A stretch of 41,860 bases of DNA from an uncultured Clostridium sp. (GCA_946414595.1 CAMKPE010000016.1:1-41860); one strand, 5' to 3'. Counted from the first letter of the stretch, positions 1-7,883 are shown. Translations and numbers: made by a program. Notes: a model not told the origin generated them from the letters alone.

Positions 1-280
1 TTTTACCAACTAGTATTTCACCAGCCATAGCAGCACTATGAGTCATACCACTACAACCAATTGTTTCTACTAATGCTTCTTCGATTATTCCTTCCTTAAT
101 ATTTAAAGTAAGCTTACAAGCTCCTTGTTGTGGAGCACACCAACCAATACCATGAGTTAAACCAGAAATGTCTTTAATTTCTTTAGCTTGAACCCATTTT
201 CCTTCTTCTGGAATAGGTGCTGCACCATGACTAATACCCTTAACTGGGCACATATTCTCTACTTCTTTTGAGTAAATCAC
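1..280 (-). CDS. Iron-sulfur cluster assembly scaffold-like protein (N-terminal part, runs off window)
   Basis: This is the first ~93 residues of a protein related to the IscU/NifU-like scaffold that in Firmicutes usually sits next to a GGGtGRT-family protein. I translated it by hand from a GTG start at 280, because the overlapping ATG is followed at once by TGA. A GAGGTG ribosome site lies five bases upstream. Recognisable stretches are YSKEVENMCPVKG, APIPEEGKWVQAKEI, GWCAPQQGACKLTL and ETIGCSGMTHSAAMAGEIL, with cysteines placed as possible cluster ligands. A TATAAT box at 299-304 would start the transcript almost at the ribosome site, giving a very short leader. The role in Fe-S handling is family knowledge. 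The C-terminal half and the expected neighbour are outside the window. Confidence 0.8.
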   Translation of the reverse strand, partial: MIYSKEVENMCPVKGISHGAAPIPEEGKWVQAKEIKDISGLTHGIGWCAPQQGACKLTLNIKEGIIEEALVETIGCSGMTHSAAMAGEILVGK

Positions 281-307
281 ATAATCACCTCATCTATGAT
301 TATACCA

Positions 308-340
308 CAAAAAAAAGAAAGTATAATAAATACTTTCTTT
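308..340 (-). terminator. Rho-independent terminator after proS
   Basis: On the minus strand a 10-bp stem (AAAGAAAGTA paired with TACTTTCTTT, 7-base loop) is followed by a run of T. The stem overlaps the proS stop codon, and the hairpin separates proS from the Fe-S scaffold gene. Confidence 0.8.
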
Positions 341-1760
341 AATATTGAATTCCCCAAATAACATGGTGTTTTGCTTCTTTTCCACAGCATACGCATTTAC
401 CATCAACTAAAGGCTCTTCTGTAATACAACGAGACTTACAACCTTTAAGTTCTTTTATTTTAACTTCGCAATTTTCATCTCCACACCAATCAGCATGTAT
501 AAATCCTGGTTGTGTATTCAAGATGTTTTCCATCTCTTCTAAATTATGTGCAGTAAATGTTAATTTATCACGACGCTCTACAGCTCTTTTATACATATCA
601 TTTTGAATTGTTTCTAATAATTCGCTTACATATTTTGAAACATCTAAGTCTTTATTTTCTACAATCTTTTCTCTTGTATCACGTCTTACAAAAGTAACTT
701 TATCTTCTTTTAAATCTCTTTCACCAATTTCAATTCTTACTGGAATTCCATTAACTTCAGCTTCAGCGAATTTAAATCCTGGAGACTTCTCAGTTAAATC
801 TTTTTTAACACTGATTCCATTAGCAGTTAATTCTTTTTCATACTTACTAACTAAATCAATTACTTCTTCACTATTTCCAATTGGAATAATGATTACTTGA
901 ACTGGTGCTATTCTTGGTGGAAGAACAAGTCCATAATCATCACCATGTACCATTATTAGTCCACCAATCATACGATTAGATGTTCCCCATGATGTTTGAT
1001 ATGCATATTCTTCTTGATTATTTTTATTAGCAAACTTAATTCCATAAGCTTCACTAAACTTTTGCCCAAAATAGTGACTAGTTCCTGCTTGAAGAGCAAC
1101 TCCATTATACATTAATGCTTCATTAGTTAATGTATATTCTGCTCCTGCAAACTTTTCTTTTTCAGTCTTTCTTCCTGTAATTGAAGGAATTGCTAATATT
1201 TCATGATGGAACCATTGATATACATCCATCATTCTCTTAGTTTCTTCTTCAGCTTCTTTAGAAGTCTCATGTATTGTATGACCTTCTTGCCAGAATATTT
1301 CACGGCTTCTTAAGAATGGTCTTGTTTCTTTTTCCCAACGAAGTACACTACACCATTGGTTAAATAAACATGGTAAGTCTTTATAACTTCTTACATGATT
1401 TGCATAATAATCAGAAAACATTGTTTCAGATGTTGGACGTATTGCTAATCTCTCTTCCAACTCTTTAGATCCACCATGAGTTACCCATGCAACTTCTGGT
1501 GCAAATCCATTAACAAGTTCTCCTTCTTTTTTCAACATATTCTCTGGGATTAGTAACGGCATTGCAACATTAACATGTCCAAGCTCCTTGAACTTCTTAT
1601 CCAATATTTCTTGCATTTTTTCCCAAATAGCAAAACCATTTGGTTCCATAACAGTGCACCCTTTTACAGATGAATAATCACATAATTTAGCTGCTCTTAC
1701 AACATCAGTATACCATTGTGCAAAATCTACATCTCTTGATGTAATACTCTTATTACTCAT
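339..1760 (-). CDS. proS: Prolyl-tRNA synthetase, archaeal/eukaryal-like type
   Basis: Charges tRNA-Pro with proline in the cytoplasm. At 473 residues it matches the short ProRS type, which lacks the large inserted editing domain of the E. coli type. The class II core shows RWEKETRPFLRSREIFWQEG (motif 2 region) and GGLIMVHGDDYGLVLPPRIA (motif 3 region). An anticodon-binding domain follows from about residue 285 (VQVIIIPIG). A C-terminal zinc-binding domain has cysteines in WCGDENC, GCKSRC and CVCCG, and the chain ends in the conserved WGIQY with a terminal tyrosine. The ATG is preceded by AAGGAG. A sigma-A-like promoter is visible just upstream (separate entry) and a terminator follows, so it is probably transcribed alone. 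Confidence 0.97.
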   Translation of the reverse strand: MSNKSITSRDVDFAQWYTDVVRAAKLCDYSSVKGCTVMEPNGFAIWEKMQEILDKKFKELGHVNVAMPLLIPENMLKKEGELVNGFAPEVAWVTHGGSKELEERLAIRPTSETMFSDYYANHVRSYKDLPCLFNQWCSVLRWEKETRPFLRSREIFWQEGHTIHETSKEAEEETKRMMDVYQWFHHEILAIPSITGRKTEKEKFAGAEYTLTNEALMYNGVALQAGTSHYFGQKFSEAYGIKFANKNNQEEYAYQTSWGTSNRMIGGLIMVHGDDYGLVLPPRIAPVQVIIIPIGNSEEVIDLVSKYEKELTANGISVKKDLTEKSPGFKFAEAEVNGIPVRIEIGERDLKEDKVTFVRRDTREKIVENKDLDVSKYVSELLETIQNDMYKRAVERRDKLTFTAHNLEEMENILNTQPGFIHADWCGDENCEVKIKELKGCKSRCITEEPLVDGKCVCCGKEAKHHVIWGIQY

Positions 1761-1785
1761 AATCCCATTTCTCCTTGTTTGCTTT

Positions 1786-1814
1786 ATTTTATATTCTTTT
1801 TATATTTTTTTCAA
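1786..1814 (-). promoter_or_regulatory. Predicted sigma-A promoter of proS
   Basis: TTGAAA (1809-1814), a 17-base spacer and TAAAAT (1786-1791) on the minus strand, about 25 bases before the proS start. It sits just behind the stop codon of the F420-ligase-family gene. No T-box leader fits in the available space. Confidence 0.55.
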
Positions 1815-1816
1815 TA

Positions 1817-3004
1817 CTAATCATTTGCTAAATTATCAAAGTACCCTTGAACAAATACAACTGGAGTTCCTTTATCTCCACTTCCACTAGTTAAATCGCA
1901 AAGTGATCCAATTAAATCTGTAAGTCTTCTAGGTGTAGTTCCTTGAGATAACATATTTCCTTTAAGATCAGCTTCTTTTTGTCTAATCTCATTCTTAATA
2001 GCTTCTTTTAATTCATCACCTTTTAAATCAGCAAATTTATTATCAGATACATATTTAAGTTTAATTTCGTTTGGAGTCCCTACTAGACCACTTGTAAATG
2101 CTGGTGATACAACAGGATCTGCTAACTCCCAAATTTTTCCAACTGGATCTTTAAATGCTCCATCTCCATAAACCATTACTTCAATAGTCTTTCCAGTTAA
2201 TTCTTTTAATTTATTTTGAATTGTTTCAACTAATTTATCTCCTGTCTTAGGGAATAATTTTAATCTTTCTTCAGTAGATTTGTTTGATCCAAGAAGTCCA
2301 TATTCAGGATTAAATCCACTATTACCAATTGGTGCATTCATTATTTCAAATAAGCCATATATAGTTTCTGCACCAGCTTCTTGTAACATTTTCTTAGTAC
2401 GAAATCTTGTATGTATATCACATGTTAAAACATCTTTTGTATAATTAAGTATTGCTTTAGGATCGTTTGCAAATACAAACTCTACTTCACAATTTTGAGA
2501 TTTAATTAAATCTCTATAGAAATCAACCATATTAATTCCAGTAAACGGATGTAACCATGAACCAAAAGTCTTTTTATAATCTTCTTCACTAATTACACTT
2601 GATAGATTGAATTCACTATTATCTAAAACATCTTCATCAAGAATACCATTTCCTACTTCATCACTTGGGAAAGATAAAAGCATAGTAATCTTATTCATTC
2701 CTCTTGCTATTCCTTTTAAGATCATAGAAAATCTATTTCTACTTAATATTGGGAAAACAACTCCTACATTTCCACTTGGAAATTTATTCTTCATATCTGT
2801 TGCAATATCATCAACACTAACATAGTTACCTTCACTAATTCCTACAACAGCTTCAGTAATTGCAACTACATCCTTATCTCTAAAGTTAAATCCTTCAGAT
2901 TCTTGTGCTTTCATTAATGAATCAACAACTATAGATGCTAAATCATCATGTTCTTTAATTATTGGTGTACGAATTCCACGTACTACTGTTCCAACGTTTC
3001 TCAT
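1817..3004 (-). CDS. Coenzyme F420-0:L-glutamate ligase family protein
   Basis: The 395-residue protein matches, over its whole length, a family common in Clostridia and other Firmicutes that is annotated as coenzyme F420-0:L-glutamate ligase (CofE/FbiB-like). Characteristic stretches are RNVGTVVRGIRTPIIKEHDD, DVVAITEAVVGISEGNY, FPILSRNRFSMILKGIARG, VMVYGDGAFKDPVGKIWELA and GTTPRRLTDLIGSLCDLTSG. In F420 producers the enzyme adds glutamate to F420-0 using GTP. This longer Firmicutes form occurs in organisms not known to make F420, so the real substrate may be another acid-terminated cofactor; that is inference. The ribosome site GGAGG is well placed, and a TATAAT at 3026-3031 could be its -10 box, though no good -35 is visible. 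No other F420 gene is in the window. Confidence 0.85.
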   Translation of the reverse strand: MRNVGTVVRGIRTPIIKEHDDLASIVVDSLMKAQESEGFNFRDKDVVAITEAVVGISEGNYVSVDDIATDMKNKFPSGNVGVVFPILSRNRFSMILKGIARGMNKITMLLSFPSDEVGNGILDEDVLDNSEFNLSSVISEEDYKKTFGSWLHPFTGINMVDFYRDLIKSQNCEVEFVFANDPKAILNYTKDVLTCDIHTRFRTKKMLQEAGAETIYGLFEIMNAPIGNSGFNPEYGLLGSNKSTEERLKLFPKTGDKLVETIQNKLKELTGKTIEVMVYGDGAFKDPVGKIWELADPVVSPAFTSGLVGTPNEIKLKYVSDNKFADLKGDELKEAIKNEIRQKEADLKGNMLSQGTTPRRLTDLIGSLCDLTSGSGDKGTPVVFVQGYFDNLAND

Positions 3005-3051
3005 AAATCCTCCACTAACATAAAAATTATATCATATATTTAATTAAGAAA

Positions 3052-3080
3052 TAAATAAAAAGAGAATATTAAATTCTCTT
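3052..3080 (-). terminator. Terminator after the 174-residue membrane protein gene
   Basis: Minus-strand stem AAGAGAAT paired with ATTCTCTT around a 5-base loop, followed by TTTTATTT. It lies directly behind the stop codon at 3088. Confidence 0.75.
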
Positions 3081-3087
3081 ATTTTAT

Positions 3088-3612
3088 TTATAATAATACA
3101 TTTGTAATTATTACTTCAAAAATAACTAAGAACATAGTTATTCCTATAGAACATGTAGAAAAGATTATCATGTTATTTGGATTTTCAAAAGTCTTTTTAT
3201 ATGAGTCCTTATTAAACTTAGATACTATTAGATACATAGTTGTAAGAGCAATACCAACACTATTGAAGAAAAGAATTATTATACTTGCAACAGATATTGA
3301 TCTATGACTTTTTATTGAAGGTCCAAAGTTTTGATATCCTCTATTATCTCTTCCATACTGTCTCATGCTATTGTTTTCACTACTACTTTGAAAATCATTT
3401 ATACTTATATCATCGTTTTGTGGTGTTGGTTGTATATTATTAAAATTAAAGTTATTCGGTATATCTTTAGGAGAAAGGTCCAAATGTGATTGATTCATTT
3501 CAAAAGAATCATTTTTTGATAAATTTATTTCATTATATATAGTTAAAAAAGAACAAAGTAATAATATAAATATAACTATAATCATTAAAGTATTTTTTAA
3601 AGATCTACTCAT
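3088..3612 (-). CDS. Unknown membrane protein with three predicted helices
   Basis: I do not recognise this 174-residue protein. It has a hydrophobic N-terminal helix (about residues 9-27), a polar Asn/Ser/Asp-rich stretch of about 75 residues and then two hydrophobic helices (about 108-130 and 150-172). The polar stretch is probably an exposed loop, since it holds no cysteine pairs or catalytic signatures. The ATG is preceded by an ideal AGGAGG, but that site lies inside a strong hairpin described separately, so translation may be controlled. It is flanked by terminators on both sides and appears to be a single-gene unit. The gene is real by its ribosome site and clean frame; the function is open. 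Confidence 0.7.
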   Translation of the reverse strand: MSRSLKNTLMIIVIFILLLCSFLTIYNEINLSKNDSFEMNQSHLDLSPKDIPNNFNFNNIQPTPQNDDISINDFQSSSENNSMRQYGRDNRGYQNFGPSIKSHRSISVASIIILFFNSVGIALTTMYLIVSKFNKDSYKKTFENPNNMIIFSTCSIGITMFLVIFEVIITNVLL

Positions 3613-3620
3613 TAATAAAT

Positions 3621-3655
3621 CCTCCTTTCTATAAAAAACATTTTAGAAAGGAAAT
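3621..3655 (-). promoter_or_regulatory. Leader hairpin that masks the ribosome site of the 174-residue gene
   Basis: In the mRNA sense UCCUUUCUA pairs with UAGAAAGGA around a 12-base loop, and two further G-U pairs extend the stem over the rest of the AGGAGG site. The start codon follows about 8 bases later. No T-run follows the 3' arm, so it is not a terminator. Confidence 0.5.
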
Positions 3656-3687
3656 ATGACATTACTGTGAAAAGTTTGTTAAAAATT

Positions 3688-3714
3688 AAAAAAATATTAA
3701 CCCTTAAGTTAATA
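3688..3714 (-). terminator. Terminator after the 141-residue gene
   Basis: Minus-strand stem TATTAAC paired with GTTAATA around a 6-base loop, followed by seven T. It sits just behind the stop codon at 3718. Confidence 0.7.
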
Positions 3715-3717
3715 CTT

Positions 3718-4143
3718 TTATATTAAATGATTCCTTTTTGCTATTTCTAATTCTACTTGAAGATCTTGACTATAAACTATTGTAACACCCTTCTTATCAA
3801 GAAACTCTTTCATTCTTTTAAATCTTGTTTTATCTAAATCACTTGTTGTTGTAAACACTTCTTTAGGTAATGATTCTTCCCCACTTATCTCTTTATAATC
3901 TTGCCCTATTAATGCTGCATATTCTGGATCAAATATTTCACATGAACAATAACCATCACTGTAAGCATGTATATGACCAGCTGAATAGCTATGGTCTCCT
4001 AAGAACTCAGTTATTTTAGGTGGGTTTATAAAATCATAATCTATTCCAATATATCCTGTTCCTTCTTCTGCAAGATGTGAAAATAAATCTCTATTCTCAT
4101 TAGTAACAACACAAGCATATGCACATAATCTAATATCACTCAT
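3718..4143 (-). CDS. Unknown small cytoplasmic protein
   Basis: A 141-residue soluble protein with no signal peptide or membrane helix, which I do not recognise. It starts SDIRLCAYACVVTNENRD and contains GHIHAYSDGYCSCEIFDPEY, where the GHIH and CSC residues could bind a metal, but no named motif is complete. The C-terminal third looks helical (TRFKRMKEFLDKKGVTIVYS). It has its own promoter (4167-4195), a GGAGGG ribosome site and its own terminator, so it is an independent unit downstream of the ftsW fragment. Because the promoter is its own, disruption of ftsW need not silence it. Confidence 0.7.
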   Translation of the reverse strand: MSDIRLCAYACVVTNENRDLFSHLAEEGTGYIGIDYDFINPPKITEFLGDHSYSAGHIHAYSDGYCSCEIFDPEYAALIGQDYKEISGEESLPKEVFTTTSDLDKTRFKRMKEFLDKKGVTIVYSQDLQVELEIAKRNHLI

Positions 4144-4166
4144 AATTAACCCTCCAACAGTGAGAT

Positions 4167-4195
4167 ATTATACAATTAAATGCCTTTAAATGCAA
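4167..4195 (-). promoter_or_regulatory. Predicted promoter of the 141-residue gene
   Basis: TTGCAT (4190-4195), a 17-base spacer and TATAAT (4167-4172) on the minus strand, 24 bases before the start codon and directly behind the ftsW stop. Confidence 0.65.
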
Positions 4196-4202
4196 TAATT
4201 AC

Positions 4203-4577
4203 TTATGATTTAGATATTTTAATTAGTATACCAACACTGACCATACTAATTAATAAACTACTACCACCATAAGATAAGAACGGAAGTGTTACCCCTGTAA
4301 CAGGTATCAGACCTATAACAACAGATAAGTTAAGAATTGCTTGCACAATTATTTGAAAGACTAAACCAAACGCTAAATACTTATTAAAAGCATTTGATGA
4401 ATTAATGGCAATCTTAAAACCTAAGTATAGAAAGAGCAAAAACAAACTAACAACAATTATTACACCTAAAACGCCAAACTCTTCACTAATAATTGAAAAT
4501 ATAAAATCAGTTTGAGGTTCAGGCAAATAAAACTGCTTTTGTCTAGAGTTTAGAAACCCCATACCAATCAATCCACC
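4203..4577 (-). pseudogene. ftsW: ftsW 3' part (C-terminal 124 residues), separated from its start by an inserted element
   Basis: This is the C-terminal third of the SEDS glycosyltransferase FtsW. It reads GGLIGMGFLNSRQKQFYLPE, QTDFIFSIISEEFGVLGVI and, near the end, TGVTLPFLSYGGSSLLISM, all standard for the family. It covers the end of extracellular loop 4 and the last transmembrane helices. The frame has no ribosome site, and a stop codon lies five codons upstream of the junction inside the element, so it is not translated as it stands. Joined at the CTGGTG core to the 5' part (8000-8731) it continues in the same frame and gives a 360-residue protein, a normal FtsW length. No frameshift or internal stop has accumulated, which argues for a recent or still reversible insertion. 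Confidence 0.9.
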
Positions 4578-4596
4578 AGAAACATATTAAAAGCGA
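4557..4596. other. Attachment site, low-coordinate end of the ftsW element
   Basis: The core CACCAG (CTGGTG on the ftsW strand) is at 4574-4579. Below it is ftsW sequence (GGA TTG ATT GGT on the minus strand). Above it is element sequence: AAACATATTAAAAGCGA, whose terminal GCGA mirrors the GCGA at the same distance from the core at the other end. The recombinase stop codon is only eight bases inside the core. Confidence 0.75.
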
Positions 4597-5984
4597 CAAA
4601 AATTGAAATAAATATCTATCATCTTATTTCTATGAACAATTATTTTATCAATAAGTTTAATTACTAAACTTCTTTTATTATTCAAAACATATTCTTTTAT
4701 ATTAATATCTTTTTTTTCAACGAATTCTTTTTCTAAATTACTTTTAATCTTTTTATATAAATCTATATCTATATTATTATTTAATCTATCTAAGTATAAA
4801 ATCTCTATTTTTCTTTTAAGTTCTTCATTCTTTCTATTATCTTTATTACTAATATTAACATTATCAAATTTTATTTTATTAATAACCGAATCAATAATCT
4901 TTAATACTTCTTCTTCAAGTTTATTATTACTTATCGAATGATTTGTACATAATCCCAATCTAGAATATTTTCTATAAGTATTACAAACAAAGTATTCGTA
5001 CTTACCCTTTTGTAACACTAATTTTTTATTACAAGAAGAACAATACACTAAACCTTCAAGAAGTCTTCTATCACACTTCTTAGATAATTTATTATTTATT
5101 TTTAATAGTCTATTAACTTCTAAAAAATCTTTTCTTTTAACAATTGCTTCATGAGTATTATTAACAATTATCCAAGACTCTTTTTCGTTCTTAATAATCT
5201 TTTTAATTTTATAATTAACTTTCCTTCTTCTATTCTGAACCATATCACCTGTATATAATTCATTTGTTAATATATTTTTTATTGATACTGGACTCCATAA
5301 ACCTAAATAAGAATATTTAGATTTTTTAGATCTAACAATAGATGGAGTTGGAATGTTTAAGTTAGTTAGGTAATTTGCAATATAGTTAATTGAATATCCT
5401 TCTAAAGCAAGAGAAAAGATAATTCTTACTATTTTAGCTTCTTCTTCATTAATTATTAAATGATTCTTATCAAGAGGATCTTTAGTATAACCAAAGGGAG
5501 TACATCCTCCTACCCACTTTCCCTCTTCTTGTTTTGTCTTTAAAGCTGCTCTAATCTTTTTTGAATTATCTTTAGAATACATATCATTAATAATTGATTT
5601 AAAAGGAGCCATTTCATTATTAGATAAATCATAATAAGTATCTATTCCATCAAGTATAGATATAAACCTAATATTATGTGATGGAAACCACTTCTCAATA
5701 TACTCACCTGTTTTAATATAATCTCTACCTAGTCTAGATAAATCTTTTACTATTACTGTATCTATTAAATTATTTTCAATATCCTTAACCATTCTTTTAA
5801 AAGAAGGTCTATCAAAATTTGTACCACTATAACCATCATCTATATACTTATTAACTAATATATAGTTATTATCGTTAACATATTTAGTTAATAACTTTTC
5901 TTGATTTATTACACTTTCACTACTTGATAAATTACTATTTAAATCTTCTTTAGATAATCTAATATATATTCCTACTTTGTTCAT
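4587..5984 (-). CDS. Large serine recombinase (site-specific integrase/excisionase)
   Basis: Catalyses DNA strand exchange through a phosphoserine link and most likely moves the element in and out of ftsW. The N-terminal resolvase domain (about residues 1-150) has VGIYIRLSKED with the nucleophile at Ser11, and DLSRLGRDYIKTGEYIEKW with the conserved arginines. A recombinase DNA-binding domain follows (about 160-290). A zinc ribbon has cysteines in YCSSC, FVCN and LGLCTNH, and a lysine-rich coiled-coil region follows. At 465 residues it is within the normal size for the family. I chose the ATG at 5984 because AGGTG lies just before it; the GTG nine bases upstream is part of that site. The stop is eight bases from the attachment core, the usual place for such an integrase. 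No separate directionality factor is obvious; the 50-residue protein is a candidate. Confidence 0.93.
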   Translation of the reverse strand: MNKVGIYIRLSKEDLNSNLSSSESVINQEKLLTKYVNDNNYILVNKYIDDGYSGTNFDRPSFKRMVKDIENNLIDTVIVKDLSRLGRDYIKTGEYIEKWFPSHNIRFISILDGIDTYYDLSNNEMAPFKSIINDMYSKDNSKKIRAALKTKQEEGKWVGGCTPFGYTKDPLDKNHLIINEEEAKIVRIIFSLALEGYSINYIANYLTNLNIPTPSIVRSKKSKYSYLGLWSPVSIKNILTNELYTGDMVQNRRRKVNYKIKKIIKNEKESWIIVNNTHEAIVKRKDFLEVNRLLKINNKLSKKCDRRLLEGLVYCSSCNKKLVLQKGKYEYFVCNTYRKYSRLGLCTNHSISNNKLEEEVLKIIDSVINKIKFDNVNISNKDNRKNEELKRKIEILYLDRLNNNIDIDLYKKIKSNLEKEFVEKKDINIKEYVLNNKRSLVIKLIDKIIVHRNKMIDIYFNFCRF

Positions 5985-6029
5985 AAAAGTCACCTAGTAA
6001 AAGATATTTAATAAGAAATAAAATATAAC

Positions 6030-6056
6030 AAAAAAAGCGTATATAAATACGCTTTT
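6030..6056 (-). terminator. Terminator after the secreted-protein gene in the element
   Basis: Minus-strand stem AAAAGCGTAT paired with ATACGCTTTT, 4-base loop, ending in a T-run. It separates the secreted-protein gene from the recombinase gene, so the recombinase needs its own promoter or read-through. Confidence 0.8.
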
Positions 6057-6061
6057 ATTTT

Positions 6062-6859
6062 CTACCATGTACCATACCAAGAAGCATCAGCTACTTGAAT
6101 ATTATCATAAGATGAAGAAATAGATGATCCAAGTACTATTCCTGATGATTGAATAACTTGATAATTTGTTGCATCAAGTATACTTACAGTAGTAGTTGCA
6201 TGTGCATAATCACCATATGCTTTTTGAATTGTTATTGTATTATTAGTATTCTTTTCAACATCAAACCAGAATGTTGCTTTTAAAGAAGCTAAATCACCTG
6301 ATGGAAGCGAAAAAGATGTTCCTGATCCATAAGTGAAGATTTGTACTGTATCCTGAGTAATTGTTGAACAATTACCATTTGGTCTACAATAATTTTCTAC
6401 AAATGATGGAATACCATGTGGTTTTACATCACCTAAGAAACCGATTGCAATAATATCATATGATCTTACTGAAGGAATATATTTCCAGTTTAAGATATTC
6501 TTATATCTATAATAACTTCCATTAGAAGCAATAGAAGTAGTCATACGTTTATAAGTAGTTTCAATTGTAGTTGGATTACTACGTATAATATGATCTTCTT
6601 CTCTAGCGTTATTATATTCTTCTTCAGTTACTTCAATAGTTACTGAGCTAACACTATTACGCATTGCATTAAATACATTTTCTTCAGATTCAAAATCTTC
6701 TGAATTAAAAGTTGTTATAGTTTTATAATATTTAGTTGTTTCTGCAACAACAGTAAACCCTTCGTCAATATCAGTTTCTTCTGGATCATTTTGTGCAAAA
6801 GCAACAGTTGGAATCAACAATACAAATGCAAATAGAAATATAAGTAATTTATTTTTCAT
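6062..6859 (-). CDS. Secreted protein of unknown function, cargo of the ftsW element
   Basis: A 265-residue protein with a clear Sec signal peptide (MKNKLLIFLFAFVLLIPTV, cut probable after AFA at about residue 22) and no later membrane helix or sortase motif, so it is probably released or loosely wall-bound. The mature part starts acidic (NDPEETDIDEG) and continues with Thr/Ser-rich sequence suited to beta structure, including NWKYIPSVRSYDIIAIGFLG and SLKATFWFDVEKNTNNTITI. It has one cysteine pair (ENYCRPNGNC). I do not recognise the family. The start at 6859 is set by GGAGG five bases upstream; a GTG further up lies before that site. Its place between recombinase and regulator makes it the main cargo. 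A toxin, an inhibitor or a surface factor are all possible. Confidence 0.75.
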   Translation of the reverse strand: MKNKLLIFLFAFVLLIPTVAFAQNDPEETDIDEGFTVVAETTKYYKTITTFNSEDFESEENVFNAMRNSVSSVTIEVTEEEYNNAREEDHIIRSNPTTIETTYKRMTTSIASNGSYYRYKNILNWKYIPSVRSYDIIAIGFLGDVKPHGIPSFVENYCRPNGNCSTITQDTVQIFTYGSGTSFSLPSGDLASLKATFWFDVEKNTNNTITIQKAYGDYAHATTTVSILDATNYQVIQSSGIVLGSSISSSYDNIQVADASWYGTW

Positions 6860-6910
6860 AAGTCCTCCTTTCACTTCTAAAATAAAAAAGAAAAAGAAAA
6901 AATTAAATCC

Positions 6911-6944
6911 AAAAAAAAGAGAATTACATCAATTCTCATTTTTT
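6911..6944. terminator. Terminator after the XRE regulator gene
   Basis: Stem GAGAATT (6919-6925) paired with AATTCTC (6931-6937), with an A-run on one side and a T-run on the other, so it could end transcripts in either direction. It overlaps the TGA stop of the regulator gene. Confidence 0.75.
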
Positions 6945-7637
6945 TAGAAATATATTAATATATTCTTTATTAACACCATCAGTGCTATATTCGATGTTTA
7001 AAAACAAATCATCCATATTTAAATCACCTATATTGTTCTCATAAAAAAGCATTACTTTATCAAGTGCATCAACTAAAAACATATCAGAATAAGTTGATTC
7101 TTTCTTAACAAGTATCTCATCATTAGAAACTAGTGATACTTTAATAGTCTTAACTTTTATATTATTAAAATCTGGATCTAAATCTATACTATCAATTAAT
7201 AATTTAAGATTATCATTATTTTTAAAAACATAACCATGAGCATAGTTATCATCTTCACCAGTTAATATATCTACACTCCAAGTATAGTATCTTTCGATTG
7301 CTGCAACCAATATTACTATTAATAATACTATAGTTGTTAGAATTGAAATTTCTTTTAAAAATCTTTTCTTAGTAAACTTCTTATAATAACTCACAACATA
7401 ATTAGAGTTATCAACATTATCTCCTAACAATAATTCATCTACACTTACTTCTAAAACATCTGCTAATGGTTTTAATAAAGTTATATCAGGAGCTATATCT
7501 CCTTTTTCCCATTTAGAAACCGTTTTATTAGATACATCTAATATTTCAGCTAACTTCATTTGAGTCATCTTTTTATTTTTTCTAAGCGTAGCCAAATGTT
7601 GTCCCATTTTAACCAAATCTGTTCTTTGAACACTCAT
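6936..7637 (-). CDS. XRE-family regulator with a membrane anchor and external domain
   Basis: A 233-residue protein with an N-terminal Cro/CI-type helix-turn-helix (about residues 12-68, MTQMKLAEILDVSNKTVSKW and a following SVDELLLGD). One transmembrane helix follows (about 95-114, ISILTTIVLLIVILVAAIE), then about 115 residues that would lie outside the membrane. This layout fits a regulator able to sense an outside or membrane signal and act directly on DNA. The external domain has no motif I know. The ribosome site GAGGGTGA precedes the ATG, and the gene ends in TGA. Within the element it is the obvious candidate to control the secreted protein and recombinase. The intergenic stretch ahead of it holds a TTGACT box and an AGGTACCT palindrome (7656-7663), possible parts of a self-regulated promoter. 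Confidence 0.85.
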   Translation of the reverse strand: MSVQRTDLVKMGQHLATLRKNKKMTQMKLAEILDVSNKTVSKWEKGDIAPDITLLKPLADVLEVSVDELLLGDNVDNSNYVVSYYKKFTKKRFLKEISILTTIVLLIVILVAAIERYYTWSVDILTGEDDNYAHGYVFKNNDNLKLLIDSIDLDPDFNNIKVKTIKVSLVSNDEILVKKESTYSDMFLVDALDKVMLFYENNIGDLNMDDLFLNIEYSTDGVNKEYINIFLKK

Positions 7638-7730
7638 AATATCACCCTCTCAAAAAGGTACCTATTTAATAATACTATGAATAAGAACGATTATTATAAA
7701 AGTCAACTTTATGCAAACTAAAAATAAAAA

Positions 7731-7883
7731 TTAACTTTTGTAGTTTATCCAAGATGCTTTTTTAATACATTTAATTGGAATATGACTAATGATTAATTTT
7801 TTTCTATGAGCATCATATTCAGATACTATTTTTTTTATTCTTTCATAAGTTAACGATGTAATTAAATAATCATGTTCATTCAT
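7731..7883 (-). CDS. 50-residue basic protein of the ftsW element
   Basis: A short protein, MNEHDYLITSLTYERIKKIV at the start and KKASWINYKS at the end, with 11 lysine or arginine residues. The start at 7883 is set by AAGGAGAG a few bases upstream; longer readings begin before the ribosome site. It is soluble and mostly helical in the first half. I do not recognise it. As the gene nearest the high-coordinate attachment site, small and basic, it could be a recombination directionality factor or a DNA-binding accessory protein, but this is inference from size and place only. The region before it has a possible -10 TATGAT (7928-7933 on the minus strand) followed by the GC-rich stretch AGCGCGCCTC. 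Confidence 0.6.
   Translation of the reverse strand: MNEHDYLITSLTYERIKKIVSEYDAHRKKLIISHIPIKCIKKASWINYKS

Noticed and set aside
6936..6938. TGA read as tryptophan (Mycoplasma-type code)
   Set aside because: TGA ends the XRE regulator and the 484-residue membrane protein in the proper place, directly before or at terminators, and tryptophan is TGG throughout.
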